From Manduca sexta (lineage: Eukaryota > Arthropoda > Insecta > Lepidoptera > Sphingidae), in NCBI RefSeq assembly GCF_014839805.1, contig NC_051116.1, positions 3,825,556 to 3,889,555 on the forward strand: DNA of 64,000 bases, read 5' to 3'. A program made the translations under genes and the position numbers. The notes below the pieces were generated by a model. It was given only the letters and a program-made list of their open reading frames with translations. It made no database searches and was not told the origin of the DNA. Positions 53,738 to 63,990 of the stretch are shown piece by piece (the first letter of the stretch is position 1; the number at the start of each line of letters is the position of its first letter).

Positions 53738-54040
53738 GGTGGTAGCTCAAGGTCCATTTAACAAAGTAAATTCACGTCTAGTTAGTGATTAGTTCTCGCA
53801 GTTGAAGAAAAACGTAAAAATAATTAATAATCATGGATATTTCTGCCTTTAAAATTTCGTCATATTAAATTTTAAAGGCCGAAATATCCATGATTATTAA
53901 TTATTTTACGTTTTTCTTTCAACTGCGAGAACTAATCACTAACTAGACGTGAATTTAAATTCTTTACTTGCCAATACTTGTTTAGTTACCCAGATTAAAG
54001 CCGAAACAAAATGTATGAAAATGGACCTTGAGCTACCACC
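53738..54040. mobile_element. TTAA-flanked fold-back element with long inverted arms
   Basis: Ends GGTGGTAGCTCAAGGTCCAT and its exact reverse complement. TTAA stands on both sides (53734-53737, 54041-54044), the target choice of piggyBac-type transposases. The inner arms (about 53775-53857 against 53868-53955) are nearly perfect over about 80 bp around a 10-nt loop; one arm has about 60 bp that the other lacks. No ORF. The TTAA could also be part of the arms, so the superfamily is provisional. Confidence 0.8.
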
Positions 54041-54221
54041 TTAAATGGAAATCCAATTTCGCAGAATTTATTAACAGCATGACGTCTCACAGAAATATTA
54101 TTTCATATTCGTTTCAAATGTGACGAATATGGACGTATATTAAATTCCTTTAAGATGTTGCGCAGTTAATAGAATATATAAGGCATTCAAATATTTGCAT
54201 ATATTTCGTAAGCTTAAACAT

Positions 54222-54420
54222 TCGCCAGGATAGCGACCGCCGTACACAAGTTGATAAACCCTCTATAGTGGCAAGAGTGTGTCGTATATCCGGTTCTAAC
54301 AAGCCGGCATAATTGTGTCGACTGCAGAGGGGTAATCATCTCTCGTCAGTCGACATCCTATTGGACTTCACTCCACTTACCATCAGATCTAGTAGAGTCA
54401 CATTGTCGTTCCTATAGAAT
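54222..54420 (+). repeat. Rep-D copy
   Basis: ATAGCGACCGCCGTACACAA to AGTCACATTGTCGTTCC. Confidence 0.78.
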
Positions 54421-54461
54421 AATCAGGACATTTACTTTCCGTCATGTTTGTTCTGACACTC

Positions 54462-54628
54462 ACCAGCGACTTTCCCGCTCCTACACCACTACAACTCCTG
54501 TAAGCCAGGATCAGCAGTGGCACGCATTTTATGACACCGAGCGGTGATACTCGGCGAGTCTCAGGGTAAATTTGTCATAATCCCGCAACGAAATTAATCA
54601 AATAGAAAGATAGGGAGGAGTTGGAAAT
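54462..54628 (+). repeat. Rep-R copy 2
   Basis: Matches 48556-48735 over its length (ACTACAACTCCTGTAAGCC, CTCGGCGAGTCTCAGGG, AGGGAGGAGTTGGA). Confidence 0.75.
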
Positions 54629-54649
54629 ACACTAAATTGTCCACTTCCC

Positions 54650-54828
54650 ATGCCAAAGCCACATTGTTCTGACACTTGATATGCTAGGGGAAGAGCCAAT
54701 CACCATCGCCTAAATTCCAGATTCATGGCTAAACAAAAAAAAAACAATATCCCTTTGCTCGACCCGGGATTCGAACCCAGGACCTCAGAGCGATGTCTTT
54801 CCGCACAACAAAATTACGGTACTGAGAG
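54650..54828 (-). repeat. SINE-B copy
   Basis: CTCGACCCGGGATTCGAACC (box B region) followed by AGGACCTCAGAGCGATGTC and a worn head. Confidence 0.8.
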
Positions 54829-55326
54829 ACTCTATGGTGCACTGAAAAGAAAAACTGACAGACTCAAAGTAATCCGCAAACTTGACAGATTTTCCATTTC
54901 GCGTATAAAATTAAGATGAAGACATATCCTCAAACATCAAAGACGTTCCAACTCACGCAGAAGTAAAAGATAAAATTGTGCTGATTCACCGCCCCGGGCG
55001 CTTCATCAATATTTAATTGCGGTCTCGGCGTGCGTTCATTTAATTTTTTGTCCTTTGATGTCATTTTTCTGCGTAAAATGGAACGTGATTATTTGATAGG
55101 CACAATTGTTTGACACAATGCGATTGAACAATGAATTTGTTCTTTGTCTTTTGCTTGTATAGTACATAATTTGCACTCTTCTTTTTAGTATTCATATTCC
55201 ATCTGTCCTTATATCACTCTAATGTGGGATTGCGGGGATATCTGAGCACGTTGGAGAAAGGATGTGGCTTAATTTTAACGGCCTTTTTGAGTCCTAACTC
55301 CTCTAGAGGAGATGGGGCAAATCGTG

Positions 55327-55622
55327 TTTTATTTTATTACTTTGAATGATGAGACGCGCGTGTCGTTCGACTGATGGTAAGCGATATGACCGCCCATAAA
55401 CAGTATCTAAACACCATGTCACACCTTGAAATTACACTGTATTGTTTGGTATTTCATTGCGCTTGCCATCCTGAGATGTTAAGTCTTATTATGTTACACT
55501 AAATACAATATCCTTTAAACCGGAACACAACAGTGACTACATACTGCCACTCGGCGGCAGAAATAGACATTGAAGTGGTACCTACCCAGTAGGACTCTTA
55601 CATTTGAGAGACCTACCACCAG
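55327..55622 (-). repeat. Rep-C copy
   Basis: TTACTTTGAATGATGAGACG to TTGAGAGACCTACCACCAG. Confidence 0.82.
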
Positions 55623-55629
55623 TCACCCA

Positions 55630-56259
55630 GTGTTGACCGACTGCGGATTCGAATTTCAAATTCCAGACCATAGCCATAATATATGCTGTCACGGAACCAA
55701 ACAAGTTCTAATGTTACTGAGTTATTTATTATAGTCGAGTTAGTTTATGGTTTCAATAAAAGTATAAAAGGCAGTTTCTTGTCAGAATATCGTGTTTACG
55801 CTAAATCAGAGTAGATAGTAATTAAGTATAATAAAGATAATATAGCTTTTGTTACATATATTTTAATTAAAAAGCTGGAAGAATTCCTGAACGTTCAGAA
55901 ATTCTGCGCATGTTCCTCGCAGCAAGTTCGAATTATTAACATAAAAATAAACTAATTATACTTCTATGTTGCGAAATTTTATGTTTTAATATTTAAAAGA
56001 AATCTCCTCAAATCTACACATAATACGTATTATTTCATGAACAAACTAAGTTTGACATATCCATCCGCTATTTTTCAAAATTTACTCGTAAATATTTTTA
56101 TACATACCCGTCAAACATCAATAAACTTCCCGGGTGTGCATTTTTCCACCATTTTTATCAAGATTTTAATGCATCCATGCGCGTTTTATGTTCATTAATC
56201 ATCACTAATGGCATGTCTTGGAACAGATTTTTCAAGTTAGATATTCATATAACTTACCT
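55630..56259. other. No recognised feature
   Basis: AT-rich; no exon or repeat match seen. Confidence 0.4.
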
Positions 56260-56515
56260 ACCGCAAAACTACGAGTACCAACTAAACCGATTTTAAGTAT
56301 AGTTCTGTAGGATTAATTTAGAAGAATATCTTTTCAAATAAAAAAAATCCAAATCGGTTAAAAGTTCTATAGGACCAATCTGGAAGTATATCCTTTCAAA
56401 TAAAGAAAAATCAAATCGGTTAAATAAATTACTGAGTTCTGAGGTAACAGAAATAAATAAAACACAATATTACTCGTTAAATCGAGAACGTCTTCCTTTT
56501 TTTGAAGTTGATTGG
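56260..56515 (+). repeat. Rep-S copy
   Basis: Two direct units around CAAATCGGTTAAA, then GTTAAATCGAGAACGTC and TTTTTTTGAAGTTGATT. Confidence 0.5.
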
Positions 56516-56788
56516 AGCTTGCCGTTCGCCTGATTATAATTGATACGATCGCCCATAAACAATAGAAACACCATCCAACATCTTGAATTACAAAGTATTG
56601 TTTGGTATTCCACTGCGCTCGCCTTTCTAAGATATGAGTTGTTTAGTCTTATTATGTCCAGTAGTTACACTGGCTACAATGTCCTTTAAACCGGAACACA
56701 ACAGTGACTACACACTGCTGCTTGGCGGCAGAAATAGACTTCGCGGAGGTACCCAGGCGGATTCTCACATATGAGAGACCACCAGTAA
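56516..56788 (-). repeat. Rep-C copy, tail lost at the Rep-S junction
   Basis: GAGCTTGCCGTTCGCCTGAT to CATATGAGAGACCACCAGT. Confidence 0.8.
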
Positions 56789-56999
56789 AAATAATTTCGC
56801 ACAGCCAAAACGCCGAGGCTCTAACTGGGTCGAACTAGTTTAAACCAGTTTCCGTGGTGTATCGAGCAAACAAGACCTTGGGCCTGATAGTTCGTGATAC
56901 CAAACATTGTTGATTGACATTTGAAAATAGAATTGGAATCTGTTGCTATTTGAATTATTGCGACGTCGATTTGTACGTTCCAATTTGAGTGCTTTATAT

Positions 57000-57268
57000 A
57001 TCCTACTAATATTATAAACGCTAAAGTTTGTGAGGATGGATGTATGGATGTATGTATGTTTGTTCCTCTTTCACGAAAAAACTACTGAACGGATTTGGAT
57101 GAAACTTTACAGTAATATTGGTTATACATCAGAATAACATATAGGCTACAATTTATAATGATTTTGTGTAATTTGGTCATAATATAACGATACAAATCAA
57201 GTAAGTCGGAAAAAATATTATCCCGGAAAACTCATTCACGCGGGCGAAGCCGCGAGCAAAAGCTAGTT
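57000..57268 (+). repeat. Rep-G copy, full
   Basis: TCCTACTAATATTATAAACG, ACTACTGAACGGATTTGGAT, ending GAAGCCGCGAGCAAAAGCTA. Confidence 0.75.
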
Positions 57269-57321
57269 CTTCATAAAGATATCTGATATATTGTACCGCT
57301 AGTATTGAGTTACATAATACA

Positions 57322-57440
57322 TCAGCTCTGTATTATATACTGCTCCACAGCTAGGCACGGGCCTCTACTACTGAGGGATTAGGCCTTCTACCACGCTGGC
57401 CTAGTGCGGATTGGCAAACTTCACATACTCCAAAATTACC
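57322..57440 (-). repeat. SINE-A fragment
   Basis: CAGCTCTGTATTATATACTG to TAGTGCGGATTGGCAAAC. Confidence 0.78.
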
Positions 57441-57444
57441 TCAA

Positions 57445-57655
57445 ACCATTCCTCTTATCCTAGAAGGGGTAGACAGAGACGTAACTAGTGCACTCATTTT
57501 TCACCGTGTGTATTCCATCCCATGTGATAGGTAGCGAGCCTATCACCGTATAGTTCACAAATTCCAGCCTCCGGGTTAAGTAGAAAACAGCCATCAATTT
57601 GTTCAATGAGATTCAAACCCGGGACCTGAGCGTAATGTACCACACAATACAAGTT
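57445..57655 (-). repeat. SINE-B copy
   Basis: CTTATCCTAGAAGGGGTAGA to ATTCAAACCCGGGACCTGAG. Confidence 0.78.
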
Positions 57656-57719
57656 TTTTTTACGTTTTTATATTATATAAAAATTTAAAAATTTTGATTG
57701 TAATCTGGTATAACCTAAC

Positions 57720-57925
57720 GTCCTCCTAGCCGAATTTCGACCACGGCGGCCAATCTCAACGGAGATCAGCCAGCTACGCAGGAGATATTATAATGCACAA
57801 GTGTGTACGCAATACACAAGCAGTCTCTGTTCCTTCAATCACATAGTTCGGTGAGACAGCAAGCCGACATGACCGGAGAGAGATCAGGCGCAGGACCAAC
57901 GGCTTTACGTGCTTTCCGAGGCACA
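57720..57925 (+). repeat. Rep-L copy
   Basis: CGAATTTCGACCACGGCGGC, CAACGGAGATCAGCCAGCTA, GCGCAGGACCAACGGC. Inverted relative to 12415-12600. Confidence 0.6.
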
Positions 57926-57994
57926 GGGGTATCACACCGCTAACTTCCTGACTCCGAGCTGTGACTGAGCATTTTTATGATGGAAAAATCCAGT

Positions 57995-58100
57995 CACAAT
58001 TATTTTTGGCTCGAACCGGATTCGAACCCAGGACCTCAGCGCAGTAGTCGTACTTGTACCGTGTACAATTGCAACTACGACACAGAGGCAGTGTTGTAAA
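57995..58100 (-). repeat. SINE-B-like tRNA head
   Basis: GGCTCGAACCGGATTCGAAC then CCAGGACCTCAGCGC; the head part only. Confidence 0.6.
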
Positions 58101-58269
58101 GTGTTCAACACTGCCTCGTGGTATTAATACAACTAAATCTGGTATAAACACAACTAAACGAGGCAATCTTTACTTAAAAAACTATCTAGAGTACCAAATA
58201 GTTATAAGTACTAAATCTTAAATACTAATTATTCGCACTGTAAGTGTATTGTGTTAATTTTTTTAATTG

Positions 58270-58547
58270 TAACCATCGATATATATGTACTACGTACTAG
58301 TTTTGGCGTTCCGAACATTTACTGTGTTCGACTGAATTGAACTGCAATCCATTCAAACTGACTTTAGTATGGCCAATATTGACAGCGTGTGGTTATGTGC
58401 GGAGTGGCGCTCATAATATAAGAACACGAGTCTAAATGTAAACCTGGATGTGAATAAAAAATATTAGTTAAATAAATACAATTATTTGTTGTTCAAGTAA
58501 TAAATAAGTTATAACAGTAACGTTTTGGTTGCCATTTTAGTTCAGCT
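58270..58547 (+). repeat. Rep-K copy 3, interrupted by LINE-O
   Basis: CATCGATATATATGTACTAC, CAATCCATTCAAACTGAC and GGTTGCCATTTTAGTTCAG, then LINE-O; Rep-K resumes at about 58813 with GTTTATATGGACGTTCG. Confidence 0.75.
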
Positions 58548-58812
58548 ACTTTGAGTGAAATTGAGAGAGTCGTTTTAAGTCTGTTTTGTTATGCAGGATA
58601 AATATTATATAAGATTGTTACATATTTCACAGTATAAAAATGTTGAGCGTATACAAAAAAATATATATTTGATATTATATGTTTGAATATTGTAGTATTA
58701 AGTAGTGGATTAGTTAATAGTTACTATAGTTAATAGCGACAATATTGTATTAGGTTTAAGGTACCTGTAAGGATATTGTCAAAATGATGATAAATAAATA
58801 AAATAAAATAAA
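58548..58812 (+). mobile_element. LINE-O 3' end nested in Rep-K
   Basis: CTACTTTGAGTGAAATTGAG to a GATAAATAAATAAAATAAAA tail; same sequence reversed at 31160-31435. About 265 bp, 3' UTR only. Confidence 0.72.
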
Positions 58813-59214
58813 GTTTATATGGACGTTCGTCTCTATAGAATATACATCAATGATTGTAACATAATCTAGTTTTTAAGAATGACTGGTGCCAAGAAAAGTA
58901 ATAACATTCTTAAATTTTTGCATGGCCACTCAATATTTTTATTTTCATGCCGTTCGTAAAAGGGTGCGTGCCAAACGAGCCGGCGTACGCGATGAACTGA
59001 GTACAAGGGAGCTTATGTAGAAATAATTCTGGTAATGTTAGCGGAAGCTTTCGGGAAATGTTTGAGGAAAACGTTTAGTTGGTAGTGAGTTCTTTGAAAT
59101 GGAGTTGTTTTGGGGCTAAAATGAAGCAAATATATAAGCAATTATATGTATTTCTTTATATAATTGTATTAGAATCAAAGGAAATACTCAAAAAGATAAT
59201 CATAATAAAATATA

Positions 59215-59530
59215 AAATAAAATGCTTTATTCACCACGTAGGCGAACATAGTTGCACTTATGATAAGTCAAGGTACTTAAGAATATTTAATTATTACTCA
59301 AATAAAGTCGCTTATATAAACCAAAGACAATTTATGTTCAACATAAAATAAATTAAAGATTATAAAGTAAACAAAGGAACCAACTCGGGCTGGCAGGAAA
59401 GAAGAAATAAAATGATGTGTATGTGTAATTTTAACAAACATAAAGGAATGAACGCGTCGCGATCCTCACCGGTGAGGACGATAAAAGCCCTAACCTAGCT
59501 AACCTACCACCTAGGTAGTAAAGATGCTCC
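59215..59530 (-). mobile_element. LINE 3' UTR fragment, inverted partner of 60128-61240
   Basis: TTTATTCACCACGTAGGCGA, GGCTGGCAGGAAAGAAG, ACGCGTCGCGATCCTCACCG, CCTAACCTAGCTAACCTACC all appear reversed at about 60954-61240. Confidence 0.75.
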
Positions 59531-59974
59531 AACAGGGATTTTTGGAAATGCATCCGGCAGCCCCGAGGTTAACATAGAGCATAAAACTATGTATCAGAAT
59601 ACAACTTTTTCAAGGTAAAAACGTAAAACTTGAAATTTTTATGGTTAGAAACAAAGGTTAGCTTAGAAACAAATGCTCGCGTTTATAGGGTTAAAATTGG
59701 CGACAACAGATTTTACCAATAACGCGGGCAGAAGCACGAGTAATATTATAAATAACACATAAAAGAATAACAACAGATCTATATCGATAATAGGTAATTG
59801 TGGTATCAAAGCGTCAAATCGATATTAGATAAGATATCATTATCAAATAACACACGCTAATTAACAACAGATACGATTCCCTAATCTAGGGCACATCTAA
59901 AATTAGATTTATTTTGATTTATAAAATTACACAATCTCTCCGGTCATTGGATTCTCGCCTCACCGGACTCACCG

Positions 59975-60127
59975 AATGTAGGGCCCTGGAAAAATGGAGG
60001 GTATAGTTGGGAATTGAAGTGTGAAGGAAGGCGAAGGAACCCTCTTAGGATGGGATGAGGGGAGATAGCCAAGAAATCTACGCTAGTCTTCAATGTGTAG
60101 TTAAGACCATGAGGTATATATTTTTCA
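59975..60127 (+). repeat. Rep-E, part 1 (split by a LINE)
   Basis: GGACCCTC-like block, CTTAGGATGGGATGAGGGG, AAGACCATGAGGTATATAT. The next part of Rep-E is at 61247. Confidence 0.65.
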
Positions 60128-61240
60128 GAATATAATGTACGTACGTAAAAACCTTAGTACTTTTATTAAAAACAGTGACTTGCATAGTCTAAATACCAGA
60201 AATAAAAATAAATTGGTTGTCCCTAATCATAGGCTCTGTAAAACCAATAAATCTTTCTTAGTTAATAGCATTAAGTTCTATATTAAACTTCCCTTCGAAA
60301 TTACCAATTTGACCGAACAAAAATTCAAGTGTTATGTTAAGCGTGAATTAATGTGTAAAGGATACTATACTGTATCTGATTACCTTAATGATAAGACGGT
60401 TTGGAAAGTTTGTCCTGCACACAATGACCCACCATGTTAGCACACATTAGTAATTAATTAACTGCCTAAAATGTCTTTGTTACATGTCTCACATGCTTTT
60501 TTTTTTTATAATAATGACATTTCTATAGTTCTAATTTGACATAATCATATCATATCTTAATGAAATGTAATTTTTGAAAGACGACCACCCGATCATGTTG
60601 TGTTTGCCTGTTCAATATCACAATTTTTTTTTTCTTTTCTCATGATTGAAAACTATGATTGTAAATGTAGGCGAATGCACGCTGTACGCCGTTATTTAAG
60701 TATGAATCTATGTTCTCTTTTATTTGCTATCGCTAATTTTATTTTATGCCGCTCCAGGTTTAGTCGATTGGATTTCATCTTATCCCATGTTAACGGTGAT
60801 GTGCGTGCATTAGCTTATATAACTATTGTGACTATGTACAAGAAAGACTTGGAAAAAAATACAAAAGAAGTACTGAACAATTGATGACAAAAAAAAAAAA
60901 GCCCGGAGTTTCTTTCTGCCTTTCTTCTTCGGGTAGTCATCACTTAGGTAGCTAGTGAAAGGCTGGTAGGTTAGCTAGGTTAGGGCTCATGTCCTCGCCG
61001 GTGAGGATCGCGACGCGTTACCCTTCTATTTCCCCCTACTTGCCAGCCCGAGCTGGTTACTTCGGTTTGTACCTAGTCTTTTGTATAAACTTTATCCCTA
61101 ATTTAAAATCTCCATAGTTATATAAGTGATTTTAATAGTTGTTTAGAAATAATAATTATTCTTATTCTTTGTTTTGACGTATCATAAGTGCAACTTTGTT
61201 CGCCTACGTGATAAATAAAGTATTTTATTTTTATTTATTT
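60128..61240 (+). mobile_element. 5'-truncated LINE nested in Rep-E
   Basis: A C-terminal reverse-transcriptase-protein frame (60135-60440) followed by a long 3' UTR and an ATAAATAAAGTATTTTATTTT tail. Rep-E halves on both sides are collinear, which shows nesting. A short TATAT-like target duplication is possible. Confidence 0.72.
60135..60440 (+). CDS. C-terminal fragment of a LINE protein
   Basis: 101 codons. The segment HSLNTRNKNKLVVPNHRLCK followed by SFLVNSIKFYIKLP matches the C-terminal tail I know from jockey/CR1-type reverse transcriptases (pattern NTR-x5-LVVP ... S-x5-I-x-F-Y-N-x-LP). The catalytic domain is missing, since the insertion is truncated, and the first Met is not a real start. 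The frame ends with a stop after DPPC. Not a host gene. Confidence 0.75.
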   Translation: MYVRKNLSTFIKNSDLHSLNTRNKNKLVVPNHRLCKTNKSFLVNSIKFYIKLPFEITNLTEQKFKCYVKRELMCKGYYTVSDYLNDKTVWKVCPAHNDPPC

Positions 61241-61246
61241 TATATT

Positions 61247-61385
61247 CACTGGACTGTGTGCCTAGAGTGCATGGCCGTGCATTCTGTTGAAGACCGAGCG
61301 CATAAAAATTGCCTCGGGGAGAATATCACAAGGGTTGCAAAAGACTTAAGCGATCACCTAAAAGTCCTGTGTTTTTTTATAATCC
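61247..61385 (+). repeat. Rep-E, part 2
   Basis: GGACTGTGTGCCTAGAGTGC, GCATGGCCGTGCATTCTG, GAGCGCATAAAAATTGCCTC. Confidence 0.65.
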
Positions 61386-61679
61386 GGCCTCGCCAGGCTA
61401 ACAAACGTAGTGACACGTAAAAAAAAGTCGAATTAAGTTAAGTGACTAATTATAAACACCTTTATTGTACTCATTTGGAAAGAAAACGCTCTTGCTATCC
61501 CTTAAGTAACTGTCTTATCGATATCCATTTGCAGCTCTGACCTTGTATGCATTAGAATCAGGGTTTATGAGCCATTTGTCATTTTTATAGCAGCTGTTAC
61601 GGTATTTTACTGTGATTGGATGAGTCAAATTAGTTTCTGAGCATCATTTAATGTAATATTTTTGAACAACGAAACGGGC

Positions 61680-61810
61680 ACGGTATGTGCGAGTCCACCT
61701 GGGTAGGTACCACTATAATGTCTATTTCTGCCGCCAAGCAGCAGTGTGTAGTCTTTTTTGTGTTCGGGTTTGAAGAAAATTGTAGCCAGTGTAACTACTG
61801 GACATAATAA
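61680..61810 (+). repeat. Rep-C fragment
   Basis: GCGAGTCCACCTGGGTAGGT to GTAACTACTGGACATAATA. Confidence 0.75.
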
Positions 61811-61849
61811 CACTTATTATATCTAGTAGTTACATATGCACTAACTTTA

Positions 61850-61932
61850 GAAAATTAGGTGTGTGTCCTTGAATTTTGAACGTGCGGCCATTCGTCTCGG
61901 CAGTCCGTTCCACTAACAAATAAGCTAGGCTA
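61850..61932 (-). repeat. SINE-A head fragment
   Basis: TTGAATTTTGAACGTGCGGC, CTCGGCAGTCCGTTCCAC. Confidence 0.7.
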
Positions 61933-62254
61933 AACTTTACTTATTAGTATTTTTCAAGAATTTAAAAGTAAAGTTTGTTCTCATTCCTCGGAGGAATGTG
62001 TTTCTCGCAAGAAAAAATATCTGAATCCAAACAATGTACGAATTTGCGAAATTACATTTTCATTTTTGTAAATAAATCCGACGTCGCTCTTGGGAAGCCG
62101 ATTGTGCGACAAATATTTGTGTTCTGTGACAAGATTACATTTAAATTACGAACATCTTTCAAACCACCTTGGGTTTTATACAGGGTGACTATATTGTCAA
62201 ATGTTTATACAGGATGTTAACCAATATAAAATTTTGTAGTTTCATAGATTACAA

Positions 62255-62460
62255 ACAAAACATACATCACGTCTTAATACCCGAAAGCAAATAGCAATTA
62301 GGGCGACTGCTTTTCGGCATAGCTTGGCTTTCCGTCCCATAATGTGATAGGGAGCGAGCATATTGCCGCAATACAAATGTAATACTTCGGGCTGATACTG
62401 AGTATAAAAATCCAAATACCACTTCGCCCGGCACTCGAACCCAGAACCTTAGAGACTCTA
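62255..62460 (-). repeat. SINE-B copy
   Basis: CATACATCACGTCTTAATAC to CACTCGAACCCAGAACCTTA. Confidence 0.78.
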
Positions 62461-62555
62461 TCACAGCATGGGACGGAACACACTTGGCGAAAAGTGGGTG
62501 CGTTGTTGTATCTCTGCTCACCCCTTCGGAGATAAATGCGTGATATGTGTGTGTG
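62461..62555 (+). repeat. SINE-B 3' part, head-to-head with the previous copy
   Basis: CATGGGACGGAACACACTTG, GCGAAAAGTGGGTGCGTTG, GTGATATGTGTGTGTG. Confidence 0.78.
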
Positions 62556-62832
62556 TTGACTATAGTAATCCATTTGCCTAAGCATTTATTAGAATCGTTC
62601 AAAACATGCCTCTTTTGATATGAGTAAAATTAATTTTTCACCGCGCCGCCCGTTGCGAAGGCGCTTTAATTCACTAAAGCCAACGAACTTGGTTTAGGGC
62701 TCTTTGTCGTCATAACATTTTTATTAAATTTCTAAACGGGTTTCTGTAAAAATTTTGTAAAGTAACAATAAGTATATTGAATTTTTTCAAGTTTCTTAAC
62801 GGGTTTCTAATTTAGAACAAAAATATTTTTTA

Positions 62833-63083
62833 GGTACACCTCTGACTTTTCTTAAAAATTATCTGTGTATTTTTTGTAAATTATCGCTTGCTTTAAAGGT
62901 GAAGGAAAACATCGTGAGGAAACCTGCATACCTGAGAAATTCTCTATTAGGAATTTTCGAGGGTGTGTGAAGTCTACCAACCCGCAATAGGCCAGCGAGG
63001 TGGACTAAGGCCTAATCCCTCTCAGTAGTAGAGGAGGCCAGTGCCCAACAGTGGGACAGTATATAATGCAGGGCTGATATTAT
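62833..63083 (+). repeat. SINE-A sense copy, head lost
   Basis: ACACCTCTGACTTTTCTTAA to ATAATGCAGGGCTGATATTA with a (TTA)n tail. Confidence 0.83.
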
Positions 63084-63169
63084 TATTATAAAGTTTCTAA
63101 ACAGATTTTAAATTAATTTCATGATTTCAAAGTAACAAGTATACTCTAAACACATACAACTATTTTTTG

Positions 63170-63355
63170 CCAACTATGTTTCGTCCTATGATGTGACAGG
63201 GGGCGAGCCTATCATCATATCGGTGATTTCAGACTCCAGGCTAACACTGGGTAATAAAACCTAGTAGTAGTAGTAGTAGTAGTAGTAGTACCCGAGGAAC
63301 CCGGGACCTGAGAGATGTACCACGCACGCAATATAACCACGTCAGCGAGGTAGTC
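63170..63355 (-). repeat. SINE-B copy with (TAG)n expansion inside
   Basis: TTTCGTCCTATGATGTGACA to CCGGGACCTGAGAGATGTAC; a TAG repeat at 63262-63290 replaces part of the body. Confidence 0.8.
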
Positions 63356-63539
63356 AATACGGAGAGTAACCTAGGTCTTTCCCAGGGTTTCTCCATAAAT
63401 AAACTATCCAACACTTATGTCAGCTGACATTTTTCATGCAAGCAAAAACAAATTTAAATGTGATGTTTTAAAAATCCTTTATGAAGACAATGTAATACAA
63501 ATAAATAACTAAATAATACATATGTAAATGTATAAATAT

Positions 63540-63620
63540 ATATAAATGGTGACACACACGCACATACACGTGCATGCGCACACGCACACGCACGCACACA
63601 CACACACACACACACATATA
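63540..63620. repeat. (CA)n microsatellite
   Basis: ACACACGCACATACACGTGC, CACACGCACACGCACGCACA and a pure (CA)n run at the end. Confidence 0.88.
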
Positions 63621-63799
63621 TACTCCTCTAGAGACACTATCCCACTTTTGACTGCCTGTTATTTAAACGTGTAAACAAAATGTAAATCCGTTATTGGCCT
63701 TAAGATAAGTGTATCAGATTGTGTCACTCTAGTATTAAGGACTGTGGATTTTTTTAAATAAAATAAAAAAAAATAATAAAAAAACACTAATCGAATTTT

Positions 63800-63990
63800 T
63801 TAATTCGTACCAATATAAGTTCCTGAGATTAGAGCGTTCAAACAAATAAACTCTTCGCTATATATAATAGTACTAGCTGACCCGACAGACGTTGTCCCGT
63901 CTTAACTATGAATTTGCAGCGCGCATTATATCAATCGCTGACAGTTATTTCAAACGATTGACAGTTATATAAAATTAACATTTTCGTTAA
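63800..63990 (+). repeat. Rep-H copy and GCTGACCCGACAGACGTTGT repeat
   Basis: GTTCCTGAGATTAGAGCGTTC, ATATATAATAGTACTAGCTG, then the ACCCGACAGACGTTGTCCCG block that I recall as common in Lepidoptera. It runs to the window edge. Confidence 0.55.

Noticed and set aside
60600..60884. 94-codon frame after the LINE C-terminal fragment
   Set aside because: It lies in the LINE 3' UTR, is rich in Phe/Leu/Ile from T-rich DNA and matches no known element protein.
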